NCBI RefSeq assembly: GCF_947172395.1
Contig: NC_069086.1
Span: 8,712,501-8,776,500, forward strand
From: Bicyclus anynana
Lineage: Eukaryota; Arthropoda; Insecta; Lepidoptera; Nymphalidae
DNA: 64,000 bases
Direction: 5' to 3'
Part shown: in pieces, positions 54,472-64,000 of the stretch
Position numbering within the stretch: the stretch's first letter is position 1
Layout: each line of letters starts with the position of its first letter
Notes under the pieces: generated by a model
Databases searched by the model: none
What the model saw: only the letters and a program-made list of their open reading frames with translations
What the model was told of the DNA's origin: nothing
Position numbers and translations under genes: made by a program

Positions 54472-54520
54472 GCCTCGATAGCTTCATGGTTAAGTTAGGC
54501 ATGTAACATTATTTTCGATT
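54472..54520 (+). mobile_element. SINE-D head fragment
   Basis: AGCCTCGATAGCTTCATGGT then TAAGTTAGGCATG resembles the SINE-D A-box region. It is cut off where the M3 element begins. Confidence 0.45.
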
Positions 54521-54527
54521 CTCTTTT

Positions 54528-54628
54528 TACACGCTTTGAAAATTAAAAAAAATGTAAGAGAATGACATTGCCGATTGATAGATACATGATATACCTATCG
54601 ATAACGAATGTCATTTCTGTACATTTTT
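54528..54628. mobile_element. M3 palindromic MITE, copy 2
   Basis: TACACGCTTTGAAAATTAAA, AAAATGTAAGAGAATGACAT and the complementary AATGTCATTTCTGTACATTT surround a centre with TTGATAGATACATGATATAC. It is followed at once by the AGGGTTCC hairpin element. Confidence 0.65.
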
Positions 54629-54655
54629 AGGGTTCCCTAGTCAACAAGGAACCCT
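54629..54655. repeat. AGGGTTCC hairpin of a dispersed repeat
   Basis: AGGGTTCC (54629) pairs with GGAACCCT (54648) across CTAGTCAACAA. It leads into TGTCCGTCAGTCTGTCCGCG (about 54673), a form I recognise as a common lepidopteran repeat; its class is uncertain. Confidence 0.5.
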
Positions 54656-54729
54656 TATAGGTTTGCCATATCTGTCCGTCAGTCTGTCCGCGTTTTAGCT
54701 CATCCTAAAGTGTAAGGTATTGTTGGATA

Positions 54730-55095
54730 GGTTTTTGTAAGATATGAAGAAATTTCTACCACTATTTTTCGATTTAGGGATTTAGGAATGCGGCTCCAAC
54801 GCGCGTGGCGGTTTTAGGGTAATAATGATTAACTTTTTGACGATCTTTATCAGATTTTAATGACAATGATCGGGCATTATCATTACCTAAACCGACAAGG
54901 TTGAAGGCTTTATATACCTACTCTCAGAAGTATAACAAAATCTGTACTGAAAATTTCTTAAAATAAAGGAAAGCTCAATACATCAAACCGCGACCCACTC
55001 AACCCAAACACCTCGTAATCTAAAACCACATAGGCACCACTGAAACAACGAGGCAGGGAACTTGGAATAGTAAAATAATTTAAAAAAAAATTACA
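54730..55095. other. Unassigned sequence
   Basis: Possibly the continuation of the AGGGTTCC repeat; no clear end found. Confidence 0.35.
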
Positions 55096-55098
55096 GTC

Positions 55099-55545
55099 AT
55101 TATATCAGCCGATGGACGTCCACTGCAGGACATAGGCTTTTTGTAGGGACTTCTAAACATCATGATACTGAGACACCTTCATCCAGCGAATCCCTGCGAC
55201 TCGCTTGATGGTGACAGCCCACCTGGTGAAGGGTCGACCACACTGCGCTTTCTAGTGCGGGGTCGCCATTCCAGCACTTTGGGACCCCAACATCCATCGG
55301 CTCATCGAACTATGTGCCCCACCCATTGCCACTTCAGCTTCGCAACTCGTTGACTTTGGTTCTTCTGCGGATCTCCTCATTTCTGATTGGATCATGCAGA
55401 GATACTCCTAACATAGCTCGTTCCATCGCCCGTTGTGTGACTCTGAGTTTTCCTATGAGGCCCATAGTTAGCGACCAAGTCTCTGAACCATAAGTCATAA
55501 CTGGCATCACGCACTGTTCGAAGACTTCAGGCACTGAGGAATTTC
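55099..55545 (-). mobile_element. RTE-like LINE 3' end, copy 2
   Basis: The minus strand reads MTYGSETWSLTMGLIGKLRV, AMERAMLGVSL and NEEIRRRTKV, then shifts frame. The nucleotide match to 22842-23255 continues to the UTR (CAGCCGATGGACGTCCACTG at 55111, reverse). It is a different insertion of the same family as 22810-23255, with several indels. Confidence 0.82.
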
Positions 55546-56008
55546 AGACAGCCCGTAATTAATATTAATACAAAAACATTGCAGTTGACTGCCACTTTTA
55601 TTATTGTTAAATATAAAAAAATATACATAAAATCTGTACCGTGAAAAATTAAAAAAAAAAAAGCTACCAACGCGTGCGCAAAATTGCTTTTAATCAATCC
55701 CAATTATGCTACTGGAAAATTAAAAGTTTGGTGTTCGCACAGAGGAGAGCCGAACAGTAAATGTGACAAAACTTTGAGTTGCGCAATTAAAAATAAACGC
55801 TCCGTTGGTTACCAGTTCAAAAGTTTGTATTGCCCTACCAATGCTGTTATACTTTATGACCTTATTAGTGGAATAAGCCGAAATGTTTGCTATTTAACTA
55901 TTTGCTACATAATTCAAAACATAAAACTTTCCAGTATAAACAACAATATTACACAAACACATTGAATATATTATATAGAATGGTAAAATATCAATCTTGA
56001 TTACCATA
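55546..56008. other. Unassigned sequence with one plus-strand frame
   Basis: A 93-codon frame (55684-55965) is the longest here; it has several Cys residues but no recognisable domain. I leave it uncalled. Confidence 0.35.
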
Positions 56009-56035
56009 AACATTGAATTAACCTAATTCAATGTT
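56009..56035. repeat. Perfect 12 bp hairpin, 3 nt loop
   Basis: AACATTGAATTA (56009) and TAATTCAATGTT (56024), followed by a T run. In a transcript it would resemble an intrinsic terminator, but that has no meaning in a eukaryote. Confidence 0.75.
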
Positions 56036-56319
56036 TTTTTTTCTATTTAATACGATGATGGTGATTGAACAGAGATTGGTTTTACAAATTGTGTAAACTA
56101 GCCAAATAAACGGCAGTAAATATAAATTTGCTACTATTAATTGTTGTGAAAAAATGTATCTACAATCATGTTCGTTTTAAAGGCCGAAAACATGAAATTA
56201 CTTTACTCAATAACGACGGCTTTACATCATACGTGGTTTTTGCCAACTACGCCAGGTTATGGAGCTATCCATATCCTGGCGTGATACCAACTCTTCCAAT
56301 TTCCTCCGCTTCGTACATT

Positions 56320-56441
56320 CGCAAACGCTTTAAAAATTAAAAAAAAAAAATGTATGGAAATGACATTTTATCAATAGATCACACACGTGATCAATATATC
56401 AATCAAATCTGTCATTCCCATACATTTTTTTAAGTTTGCGA
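56320..56441. mobile_element. M3 palindromic MITE, copy 3
   Basis: CGCAAACGCTTTAAAAATTA, AAAATGTATGGAAATGACAT and the complement TGTCATTCCCATACATTTTT with AAGTTTGCG. The centre reads AATAGATCACACACGTGATC. The arms are the best preserved of the three copies. Confidence 0.7.
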
Positions 56442-57266
56442 TTATCATTTTGAAGAATGAGAATAGACTTGCCACTTGCTCCAGGCGAACCATAGTATAA
56501 ACTGTAGCAGAACGTACACCTAAACACTAGACTAACAAGTCAGTTCAGCAGAGTATTGTATGATTCAGGTCACGTAGTATATAAACTATACCAAACACAG
56601 ATATTCTAATCCAATCTACATACACTTTGAACTCGCTATTACTTATAACAAAGTACACGTACTAACTTAGTTGTAACTTTGTAAACGAATTTACTATCGC
56701 AAATCGATTTTCACCCACTTATAATACTCAGATTAGTTTGTAACTTCGCTAACATATTTTACCAGATAAATTCTTTACAGGGGCGTAGCTAACGCCGTAT
56801 CAGCCATATCAACGATACGGGGCCCTCAGACTTCAGGGGACCCTTACGTGTGAAATGTGAAAAAAATTTCGTGTAATCCACAATCTAACTTATTCTGGCG
56901 CATCCGGGAAAAAATCATAAAAAGACTGTAGTGTTGTCGCTTTAGAAATTATAAAAGGAACAAAAATCGATTGTCTGTAAAGTCGGTTTACTGATGATAG
57001 TTGAACGTGACAACGTTATAAGAAAATACTGATGGAATTATTGCATTTTTCAAAAGAAAATGTTCGTTTTTCTAATTAATAATCTTCATAGACCAGAATA
57101 TACTTTATTTCTTGTAACAAAAGTTGACCTTAGAGCGACGACGCACGAACGACGCATGACGTCATCCTTTTTGTGAGTGTGCAGCTGGCTCCATTGAGTT
57201 ATAAAACTCGTTTTTTCCGTGTTAAACGTGCGTGTTGAAGTTGGAAACATCATACATAATAGGATA
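56442..57266. other. Mostly unassigned, with a GGCGTAGC repeat trace
   Basis: GGGGCGTAGCTAACGCCGTA and GATACGGGGCCCTCAGAC (56779-56832) look like a dispersed repeat I cannot name; CACGCTACGCCACTG at 57508 may be a related end. A palindromic TGACGTCA lies at 57157-57164. Confidence 0.4.
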
Positions 57267-57335
57267 AATTCAAATTCAAAATTCATTTATTTCAATTAGG
57301 CTTAATTTACAAGCACTTTTGAAATGTCAGGATTA
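57267..57335 (-). mobile_element. LINE 3' UTR tail (as 13742)
   Basis: AAATTCAAATTCAAAATTCA then TTATTTCAATTAGGCTTAAT and TTACAAGCACTTTTGAAATG match the 3' end of the CR1/Jockey-like element at 13742-13805. Confidence 0.8.
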
Positions 57336-58019
57336 TGTCATAATATAATTTAATCTAATGGTGGTGATAATAGTCGAAAACTTAAAATTAAAGTTACGAG
57401 GGTTCCAAATGCGCCTTGATAAGTCACTGTCATATTTATTTTAAGCAGGCATTTTTTGTGAGAAATCTTTCCCTTCATTCGAGTCCCCCAATTGATTTTC
57501 ATACACTGCACGCTACGCCACTGTTTCAACATGTTAACAGTAATGTGTATAAAGATAAAGTTGATAAGTTGGGCTAACACTATTTGTGTTGTTTGCCAAG
57601 GACTGTGATTACACAATTAGAAGGGCTAAAAGGGCGGGCACGTAACAAATTGATACTATTTGTATTCGAAGTACCACTATCCGTGAGTTTTCCATTGGAT
57701 AGTTTTTATAAAGCAACACCAATGTTCGCATACTGATATAATCTGAATTAGGACCTACATACACATCATAATAGGGATCATTATTTTCCATATCAACCTA
57801 TTATAATGATCCACTACAAATTACAAATTCTTTATTTGCTGAATACATCCAAATATATAAAATACAGTGCATTCGACCTTCTCTGGCATAGAAATTCGTT
57901 TAATGAACAAAAAAGCATTTATCTAACAACCACAAAAATAGATTTTTTTTAAATTGACTTGTTGTTGACGTAAGGTTGGAAGCAACTTGCTTTAAATACT
58001 TGTTATATATACACTGCTT
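57336..58019. other. Unassigned sequence
   Basis: Frames of 60-88 codons on the minus strand show no motif. No gene recognised. Confidence 0.4.
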
Positions 58020-58337
58020 GACGAGAGACGTAAGTGGATATGACCTCTGCCTTGGATTTGGAGTGCGTAGGTTCGAATCCGTCCCGGGGCATGCAGGCTC
58101 CTCCAACCTTTCAGTTACGAGTATGTGCATTTTAAGAAATTAAATATCACGTATCGCAAACAGTGAAGGAAAAACATCCTGAGGAAACCTGCATACCTGA
58201 TAATTTTCTGAATTCTCTACGTGTGCAAAGCCAAGTCTTAAACGGTGAAGGAAAAATATCGTCAAACATGGAAAAACAACAAACAACAAACAACAAGGCC
58301 AACAGCGAGCCGAATATGGGTTGCCGATGATGACTAC
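58020..58337 (+). mobile_element. SINE-A, rearranged
   Basis: GTGGATATGACCTCTGCC, GGTTCGAATCCGTCCCGGGG and the body to AATTCTCTACGTGTGCAAAG. Then part of the body is repeated (AAACGGTGAAGGAAAAATAT), followed by an AACAAC run and the usual GCCGAATATGGGTTG end. Confidence 0.8.
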
Positions 58338-58351
58338 ACTACTCTCTCCTA

Positions 58352-58412
58352 AAGTTTGACCCAGGATTCAAGCCCAAGACTTCATGATCGTGAGCGACTG
58401 GAGCTAATTTAA
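58352..58412 (-). mobile_element. tRNA-headed SINE fragment
   Basis: The reverse strand reads CCAGTCGCTCACGATCATGA, then CTTGGGCTTGAATCCTGGGT (B-box-like). It is the same kind of head as 52299-52375. Confidence 0.45.
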
Positions 58413-58511
58413 ATAAGCAACATGGGTATCATCAAGTCAAGAGTGAATTAATATTTGAATGAGATTCATCATCTGAATAATATAAATTAATTGATATCTT
58501 CTAGGCAACGC

Positions 58512-58576
58512 GTTCTACCTTAGGCTGCATCATCGCTTACTATCAGCCATGTAATGTAAAAAAGAATAAAAAAACA
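58512..58576 (+). mobile_element. SINE-B tail fragment
   Basis: TACCTTAGGCTGCATCATCG, CTTACTATCAGCC, then AAAAAGAATAAAAAAAC. Confidence 0.65.
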
Positions 58577-58881
58577 GACTATAAAAAAGCATCGTAGGAC
58601 AGTGCAAAATGGTACGATGGAGAAGTAAATAAATGGCTCGCTTTTGAAACATTACACCAAAAAATATTTTTCACTCTGTTTCATGTTAAAGAGAAATGAG
58701 ATTGTCGGGACGCTGAAAAATAATAGGTTGCAGTAAAGGGGAAAATAACTGGTCAATTTCGTATATGTAGCTGTAATAGATGTTCTAATAGAACAATGAC
58801 ACTTTATAAACAAAATTAAAAATGTTAACAATAAATTAAAAAAGCTAATTATTAATAATCTTTTTAACATAAAAATGGAGT
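58577..58881. other. Unassigned sequence
   Basis: No gene or repeat recognised. Confidence 0.45.
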
Positions 58882-59128
58882 CAAGTTAGCCCTTGATTAC
58901 AATCTCACCTGATGGTAAGTGATGATGCAATCTAAGATGGAAGCGGGCTAACTTGTTAGGAGGAGGATGAATATCTACACCCCTTTCGGTTTTTACACGA
59001 CATCGTACCGTAACGCTAAATCGCTTGGCGGTACGTCTTTGTTAGTAGGGTGGTAACTAGCCACGGCCGAAGCCTCTCACCGGTCAGACCTGGACTGATT
59101 AAGAAAATCTCGATCGACCCAGCCGAAG
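58882..59128 (-). mobile_element. SINE-B, head missing
   Basis: AGTTAGCCCTTGATTACAAT, AAGCGGGCTAACTTGTTAGG, CGCTTGGCGGTACGTCTTTG, CTGGACTGATTAAGAAAATC, stopping in the head (CCCAGCCGAAG). Confidence 0.88.
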
Positions 59129-59182
59129 AACCAAAAACGAAAATACGATGAAATACTATGTAATGATTCATTATCTGAATGA

Positions 59183-59534
59183 CTAGCGGACGCCCGCGAC
59201 TTCATCCGCGTGGAATTTAGCTTTTCACTGACAAATCCCTCGGGAAGGAACCATGATTTTTTCCGGGATAAAAAGTTCTGTGCGATAATCCAGGCTATAA
59301 TATATCATAATACCAAATTTCAGCTACTTTGGTTCAGTTTTCACAAATCTCGGGAAACCATGGATTTTTTCGGGATAAAAAGTAGTCTATGTGTCAATCC
59401 AGAGAAAAATCTATTTCCATTCCAAATTTTAGCCAAATCGCTTCTGTAGTAGCGGCGTTAAAAAATAACAAACATCCAAACAAACATACATCCAATTATC
59501 CATACAAACTTTCGCGTTTATAATATTAGTAGGA
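59183..59534 (-). mobile_element. H1 Helitron-like element, double core
   Basis: Minus-strand TCCTACTAATATTATAAACG (59534) to GGGCGTCCGCTAG (59183). The CGGGATAAAAAGT segment with its CAAATCTCGGGA flank occurs twice (about 59230-59290 and 59345-59390), so the core is duplicated. It is 352 bp, against about 230 bp for single-core copies. Confidence 0.87.
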
Positions 59535-59555
59535 TACACTGAGATACATAAAATA

Positions 59556-59618
59556 ACCCTGCTGGACTCGAACCCGTAACATAGAACATGACGTTTACTG
59601 ACACTAGACCATAGAGGT
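59556..59618 (-). mobile_element. tRNA-like SINE head
   Basis: The reverse strand reads CTCTATGGTCTAGTGTCAGT (A-box region) and GGGTTCGAGTCCAGCAGG (B box). It could be a SINE head or a tRNA pseudogene; no acceptor stem closes. Confidence 0.5.
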
Positions 59619-59940
59619 AGTTGCGAGTAGGTATAGAAAGATAGATAGTAGGTACAGATATTATATTAAGTTAAATAAACATTTTTATTACTACTACAAA
59701 GTTGTAACTCAATTCTCTGCGATGATATAACCTCAAAGTATGCTAATTAACGCTGTTATAAAGTCGCGTTGTTCCAAGTTTTTGACGTTGTTTTAGTTAT
59801 AGCTTGGTTTGTTTATTTTTTGTATATAATAAATTGCTTTTTTATGAGATAAGATCGCGCTTGACTACGATCTCATCTGGTTTAGATGTTGCCTTACATG
59901 AAACTGGTTTGCGTAGATAATGTTTGTTCACTTCTTGTTA
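59619..59940. other. Unassigned sequence
   Basis: No gene or repeat recognised. Confidence 0.45.
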
Positions 59941-60261
59941 TACAGGGTGCTGGGGAGTATTTCCCATAACTATATGCTTACATTCTTTAGCAAAAATTAA
60001 TTCAAAATGTTCATGGAACATTGTGTTTTAAAATTAATATTTTGTCTAATAAATAGATAATAATGACATAGCCAAGTTTTAAGTAAGTATTTTAAAATAC
60101 AAGGATAGATAAAGAAGTGTGTTACATTTTACACAATTGTTTGAATTACTTTGTTTGAAAACATAAAATGTTTTTATTTTTTAGTTAAAAAAAATATTAA
60201 TTCGGCTCCTATAAGTGGACAACACCTTGAAATTAAGAGAAATACTCCCGAGCACCCTGTA
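59941..60261 (+). mobile_element. M1 MITE, uninterrupted copy
   Basis: TACAGGGTGCTGGGGAG to CTCCCGAGCACCCTGTA, 321 bp, with the same interior (AAAATTAATTCAAAATGTTC, GGATAGATAAAGAAGTGTG) as the interrupted copies at 5509 and 10930. It is the reference for their insertions and has no ORF. Confidence 0.87.
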
Positions 60262-60475
60262 CTGTATATGGATTATGGGTACGTACTTAAGTTGTGAGAA
60301 TCGGAAAAAATAGACCTCGTAAGAGCGTTATAGATCCTACCCATGTTGCAATATATGAAACGCTATGTACGAGTCGATCAAAGATCTACCTACTGTAGAA
60401 TCACAAAATTAAACGTCAAAGAAAGGACCAGACTTAACATCGATAGTTTATAAGTTCAATATCGGAATCACTGAA

Positions 60476-60671
60476 TCTATACTAATATTATAAAGCTGAA
60501 GAGTTTGTTTGTTTGGTTGAACGCGCTAATCTCAAGAACTACTGGACCGATTTGAAAAAATCTTTCAGTGTTAGATAGCCCATTTATTGAGGAAGGTTAT
60601 AGGCTATATATTATCCTCGTATTCCTACGGGAACGGGAACCACGCGGGTGAAACCGCACGGTGTCAGCTAG
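60476..60671 (+). mobile_element. H2 Helitron-like element, intact ends
   Basis: TCTATACTAATATTATAAAG to GGTGTCAGCTAG between A and T, with the standard core. Confidence 0.9.
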
Positions 60672-60862
60672 TTTGTCATACCCACAAAAATAAAACGGAG
60701 AGTAGTTAGTCCAGATAACCAGAAGTTAAAAAACTCAAACAATAATCTTTTATTTGAATCTGAAAATGAAATAGAACGGCCATGAGACCGAAAGGCAACA
60801 GTGGGTTCATTTCTATTTTTAGATCGCTGAAGTTTCAGCTTTGTCGTCTCAGTGTCAAGCTA

Positions 60863-60920
60863 TGACGTAACGTAGCGGCCTTGTGACGTAACGCAGCAGT
60901 CTTATGACGTAACGCAACGG
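60863..60920. repeat. Three TGACGTAACG units, 21 bp spacing
   Basis: TGACGTAACG at 60863, 60884 and 60905 in units of TATGACGTAACGTAGCGG-CTT. TGACGTAA is a CRE/bZIP-type site. Whether it is a regulatory array or a chance minisatellite cannot be told from sequence. Confidence 0.7.
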
Positions 60921-61135
60921 AACGTAGGTATTGGCCCAGCTGTGGACGTTTACGGGTTATTGCTTTCCGTGCAATATAAGAGGAGTCCTCGTTTTTATGA
61001 CTGCCATTTTATAAGCAGTTTTAGATATTTGATTATTAATAATATCTCTAGCAGACCCGACAGACGCCAATCATAAATATGGGTGTTCATTTTTTAAATA
61101 TTGGGGCGGTTTTAAATAAGAGAGTTTTTCCTTTT

Positions 61136-61455
61136 TATTCTTTACAAGTTAGCTCTTGACTACATTGTCATCTGATGGTAAGTGATGATGCAGTCTAAGA
61201 TGGAAGCGGGCTAACTTGTTAGAAGGAGGATTAAAATCCACACCCCTATTCGATTTCTACACGACATCTTACCGGAACGCTAAATCGCTTGGCGGTACAT
61301 CTTTGTCGGTAGGGTGGTAAGTAGCCACGGCCGAAACCTCCCACCAGCCAGACCTGGGCCAATTAAGAAAAATCTTAATCTGCCCAGCCGGGGAACGAAC
61401 CCAGGACCTCTGTTTTATAATCCACCACGCATACCACAGCGCCACGGAGGCCGTC
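61136..61455 (-). mobile_element. SINE-B, full length
   Basis: TTCTTTACAAGTTAGCTCTT to CGCCACGGAGGCCGTCAAG; body and head are present and little diverged from 16724-17050. Confidence 0.9.
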
Positions 61456-62002
61456 AAGAGTTTTGTACTGAGTGTTAAATATATTGTGATGTGTGATTTA
61501 TCTAAATAAAATGAGTACTATAATTGGACCGCTTAATCGGGTTAAACTAAACCAACAAAACATGTAGTCATTCGATTACATTCAAACTGTTTCATCAACA
61601 TCGGTCCAACGAAATGCTAACTCTTACGCGTGAGCGCCACTCTAGATGCAAAAGCTATGTAAAGTTTTGAAATAAAAAACCCATGAAATAAAAAAGGTGA
61701 ATATTCATGATTAAATTGTTTTCTATGACAACTATGGAAAAAGAAAAAAATATAATAATGGGAGGTTGGACGGTTTATTAGGAATAGTTAATTCTAAACC
61801 TACTTCAGCTTGGCTTAGCTTCCTGACTATAAAGTTGGCAAGAATCTGAGCACTTCATTAACTTCCCTGCAAAATGTAAACTGCATTTACATGAAAATAT
61901 ATCTACGATGTTGAAACTTTCGGAAAAACTGTCTAATTTAAAATTGGATTCCAGGTTTTGTACCAGTATTTACATTTACATGGAATAGTTAAAATTTACA
62001 TC
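61456..62002. other. Unassigned sequence
   Basis: No gene or repeat recognised. Confidence 0.45.
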
Positions 62003-62105
62003 AGCCGACGAACGTCCACTGCAGGTCTTTTGTAGATTGTTCACACCATGATCCTGAGCTTCCTACATCCTCCTCCAGCGACTTCCTGCTACTCTGGCCA
62101 ATTTG
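62003..62105 (-). mobile_element. RTE-like LINE 3' scrap
   Basis: CAGCCGACGAACGTCCACTG and GTTCACACCATGATCCTGAG match the RTE 3' end in reverse, with heavy divergence. Confidence 0.6.
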
Positions 62106-63454
62106 AAAATTGGGGATGAAGACTAGGTTTGAATATTTATGATACATTCGGGTAAATAAGGTGAATGTTAACTAATTTATACATAAAAAGCAAAGATTGT
62201 CTGCATATTTGCATAATAAATAAGGTTATAAAATTTCAAAATCCATTAAAAATCTTTTATCGTAATTAGATGAAAATCCACACAGTTTTAGCTTCCTTAC
62301 ATTAAATGTGACATTTTTTAGTATGTGAACTACAAACATAAACGCACAAATAATAATAATAATAATTTTGTTTGAATGCCGTACAAATCTAACGATCATT
62401 ATGTACCTACGTCGTCATTAATTCGTACCATTTTGTATGGGCGCTTTTCAAGGATCCGCGGCAGTGCCGCAAATCTGACCCTTTAAATCCCTGTAGCTCC
62501 GAAAGTTATGATCGCAGATACCCTGTTACTTTTACAAAATTGCTTTAACATACTCCTAATTTATATACAATTTGAAAACCTGTCATCATCCCTATTGTTG
62601 TAATTTTTTTAATACCTTGAGAGGAAAAAGGCTCACTTAATTTTGATGCTATTAAGAGCCAGTGTTTCGCAGACTTGAAATGAAATGACCGGTATAGTAG
62701 CAAACTTCACATTAATGCTAGGTATACTGTTTATATGTATATAGTGTTGGACCGAGGACAGCATTTAGGTACAGTCTATTAATTGGTATATGTATTCATA
62801 TTTCTATTTATATATATTCTAATATTATATATATTAATTATTGTATGTTGGCATTAATCTTTATGTTATTATCATTTTATTTATACACTGCTCTTATCAA
62901 GGTTTTTTATTTTTTGTTTTATTATCTTCTAATTTTAATGTATTAAAAGAATTTTGATTAGTTTGTAATTATAACTGTGATGTCACCCGGGTCTCAGCTG
63001 AAAATCAGCGCTTTTTTGCTATGAACGGCTAATGCTGAGCTGTAAACCCTTTCCGTTTGATGTCACAGACAGTCATATAATATCTAAGACAGGATGGATC
63101 GTGACACTAAAAAATGAATAAACTTATTTTTTTACTTTCTTCTTCTTCTTTCATGTCTGCCGTAAACTACTAAAATTTTATACAAATAGTTATTTCTGTA
63201 TATAAGCAAAGACGTCGAGGACTTAGTTGATGTAAAATGCAAAACTTAAACAGCAGTAGGTAAAGCACCGTTGCTCTTCTTATACAGCACACGGGATGAT
63301 TAATAGCCGGCGGCGTCAGCCCCAACTCCTGTGGTCTGATTAATTACTTTACCAGTTAGAAAACTATCACCTCGTCTCGGCTTCGTTTGCAAACCGTTTA
63401 TCGAACTTATATTAATTATTTGCTGCACGCAGACGCATATATAAAGCAACTACT
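62106..63454. other. Unassigned sequence, 1.3 kb
   Basis: It contains an (ATA)n run at 62349 and T-rich tracts. No gene recognised. Confidence 0.45.
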
Positions 63455-63833
63455 TCTTACTTCGTACGCGTGCAATTTAGTTTTTTACAAATCCCTCGGG
63501 AACCATGTATTTTTTCGGGATAAAAAGTAGCCTATGTGTTAATCCATGCTATAATATATCTCATTACCAAATTTCAACTAATTCGGTTAAGTAGTCGAGG
63601 CGTGAAAGAGTAACAAACGTTCATATCATTAAAATCATGAGTTGTCGCAAATCTCGGGAAACTATGGATTTTTTTCGGGATATAAAGTAGCCTATGTGTT
63701 AATCCAGATTAAAATCTATTTCCATTCCAAATTTTAGCCAAATCCCTTCAGTAGTAGCAGCGTTAAAGAGTAACAAACATCCAAACATCCATACAAACTT
63801 TTGCGTTTATAATATTAGTAGGATAGGAATGAT
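63455..63833 (-). mobile_element. H1 Helitron-like element, double core
   Basis: The minus-strand start TCCTACTAATATTATAAACG is intact (63833). The 3' end is worn (GTACGCGTGCAATTTAG region) and lacks CTAG. CTCGGGAAAC/CGGGATA...AAGTAGCCTATGTGTTAA occurs twice, as in the copy at 59183. Confidence 0.82.
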
Positions 63834-63889
63834 AGGATGTTCGCAAGGTTCTTAAATAGGGTAAACATTAAAGTACTTATTATTTGATG

Positions 63890-64000
63890 AACGCGACCGC
63901 AGTTAATAGTGACCCTACTTTCTGCATCCACGGCCTTTGGTTCGATTGCCACAACTGAAACATATTTATGTGATTAGCACTGGGTCTTTTCCAGTATATA
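63890..64000 (+). mobile_element. SINE-C, runs off the window end
   Basis: ATAGTGACCCTACTTTCTGC, GGTTCGATTGCCACAACTGA, then TTTTCCAGTATATA at the edge. The head lacks the GGCGCAGTGGG segment. Confidence 0.75.

Noticed and set aside
55684..55965. 93-codon plus-strand ORF as a small secreted protein
   Set aside because: No signal peptide, no recognisable Cys pattern and no supporting splice or promoter signals.
56009..56045. Bacterial-type terminator (hairpin plus T run)
   Set aside because: The repeat content shows an insect genome, so a rho-independent terminator is not meaningful.

Overview
The window reads as AT-rich intergenic or intronic DNA from a butterfly or moth (Lepidoptera). The evidence is the repeat content, not genes. 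It has dense short Helitron-like elements that start TC, carry TAATATTATAAA just inside, and end in a hairpin plus CTAG. It also has several tRNA-headed SINE families, 5'-truncated RTE- and CR1/Jockey-like LINE ends, and MITEs. No host protein-coding gene, true tRNA, rRNA or CRISPR array could be supported on either strand. Most open frames are short translations of repeats.

Family names used here are local labels. H1, H2 and H3 are Helitron-like families whose 3' ends read GGGCGTCCGCTAG, GGCGTCAGCTAG and GGGGCGTC. SINE-A has the head GATAGCCCAGTGG. SINE-B has the head GCCTCCGTGGCGCAGTGG and ends AACTTGTAAAGAATAAAA. SINE-C has the head GGCCGCGTGGCGCAGTGGG. SINE-D has the head GCCTCAATAGCTCAACGG. 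M1 is a MITE with TACAGGGTGCTCGGGAG ends. M2 is a long-TIR, TA-flanked Tc1/mariner-like element. M3 is a palindromic MITE of about 100-160 bp.

0-13 kb: two H1-type Helitrons, a SINE-A, two H2 copies and an M1 holding a SINE-D. A complete SINE-C and a LINE end follow, then a 155 bp segment at 9.8 kb that repeats one at 1.7 kb. Next is an M1 copy (10.9-12.2 kb) with a 920 bp M2 nested in it. 13-24 kb: a SINE-B relative, two LINE ends including a clear reverse-transcriptase C-terminus (13.7-14.4 kb), hairpins, a full SINE-B (16.7 kb), a GC-rich patch (17.7 kb), an acidic/Arg-Ala-rich ORF end (19.3 kb), an RTE end (22.8-23.2 kb) and one candidate non-repeat first exon (23.86 kb). 24-34 kb: mostly unassigned sequence with scattered SINEs, Helitrons and a strong 28 bp-arm hairpin at 25.1 kb. 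34-48 kb: the most complex part. It has two Helitrons carrying TAGGG-like minisatellites, a longer H3 element present in three places, stacked SINE-A and SINE-B copies, an RTE C-terminus whose 3' tail is split by a SINE-A, a 241 bp tandem repeat and a fold-back element. 48-64 kb: SINEs, M3 palindromes, an RTE end, a third M1, two double-unit H1 copies and a triple TGACGTAACG repeat. The window ends inside a SINE-C.

I found no gene cluster or pathway. What is worth following up is repeat biology (nested and modular Helitrons, minisatellite-bearing Helitrons, palindromic MITEs, fold-backs) and a few hairpins and one possible exon that the repeats do not explain. All family assignments come from reading motifs and comparing copies inside the window; no database search was possible.
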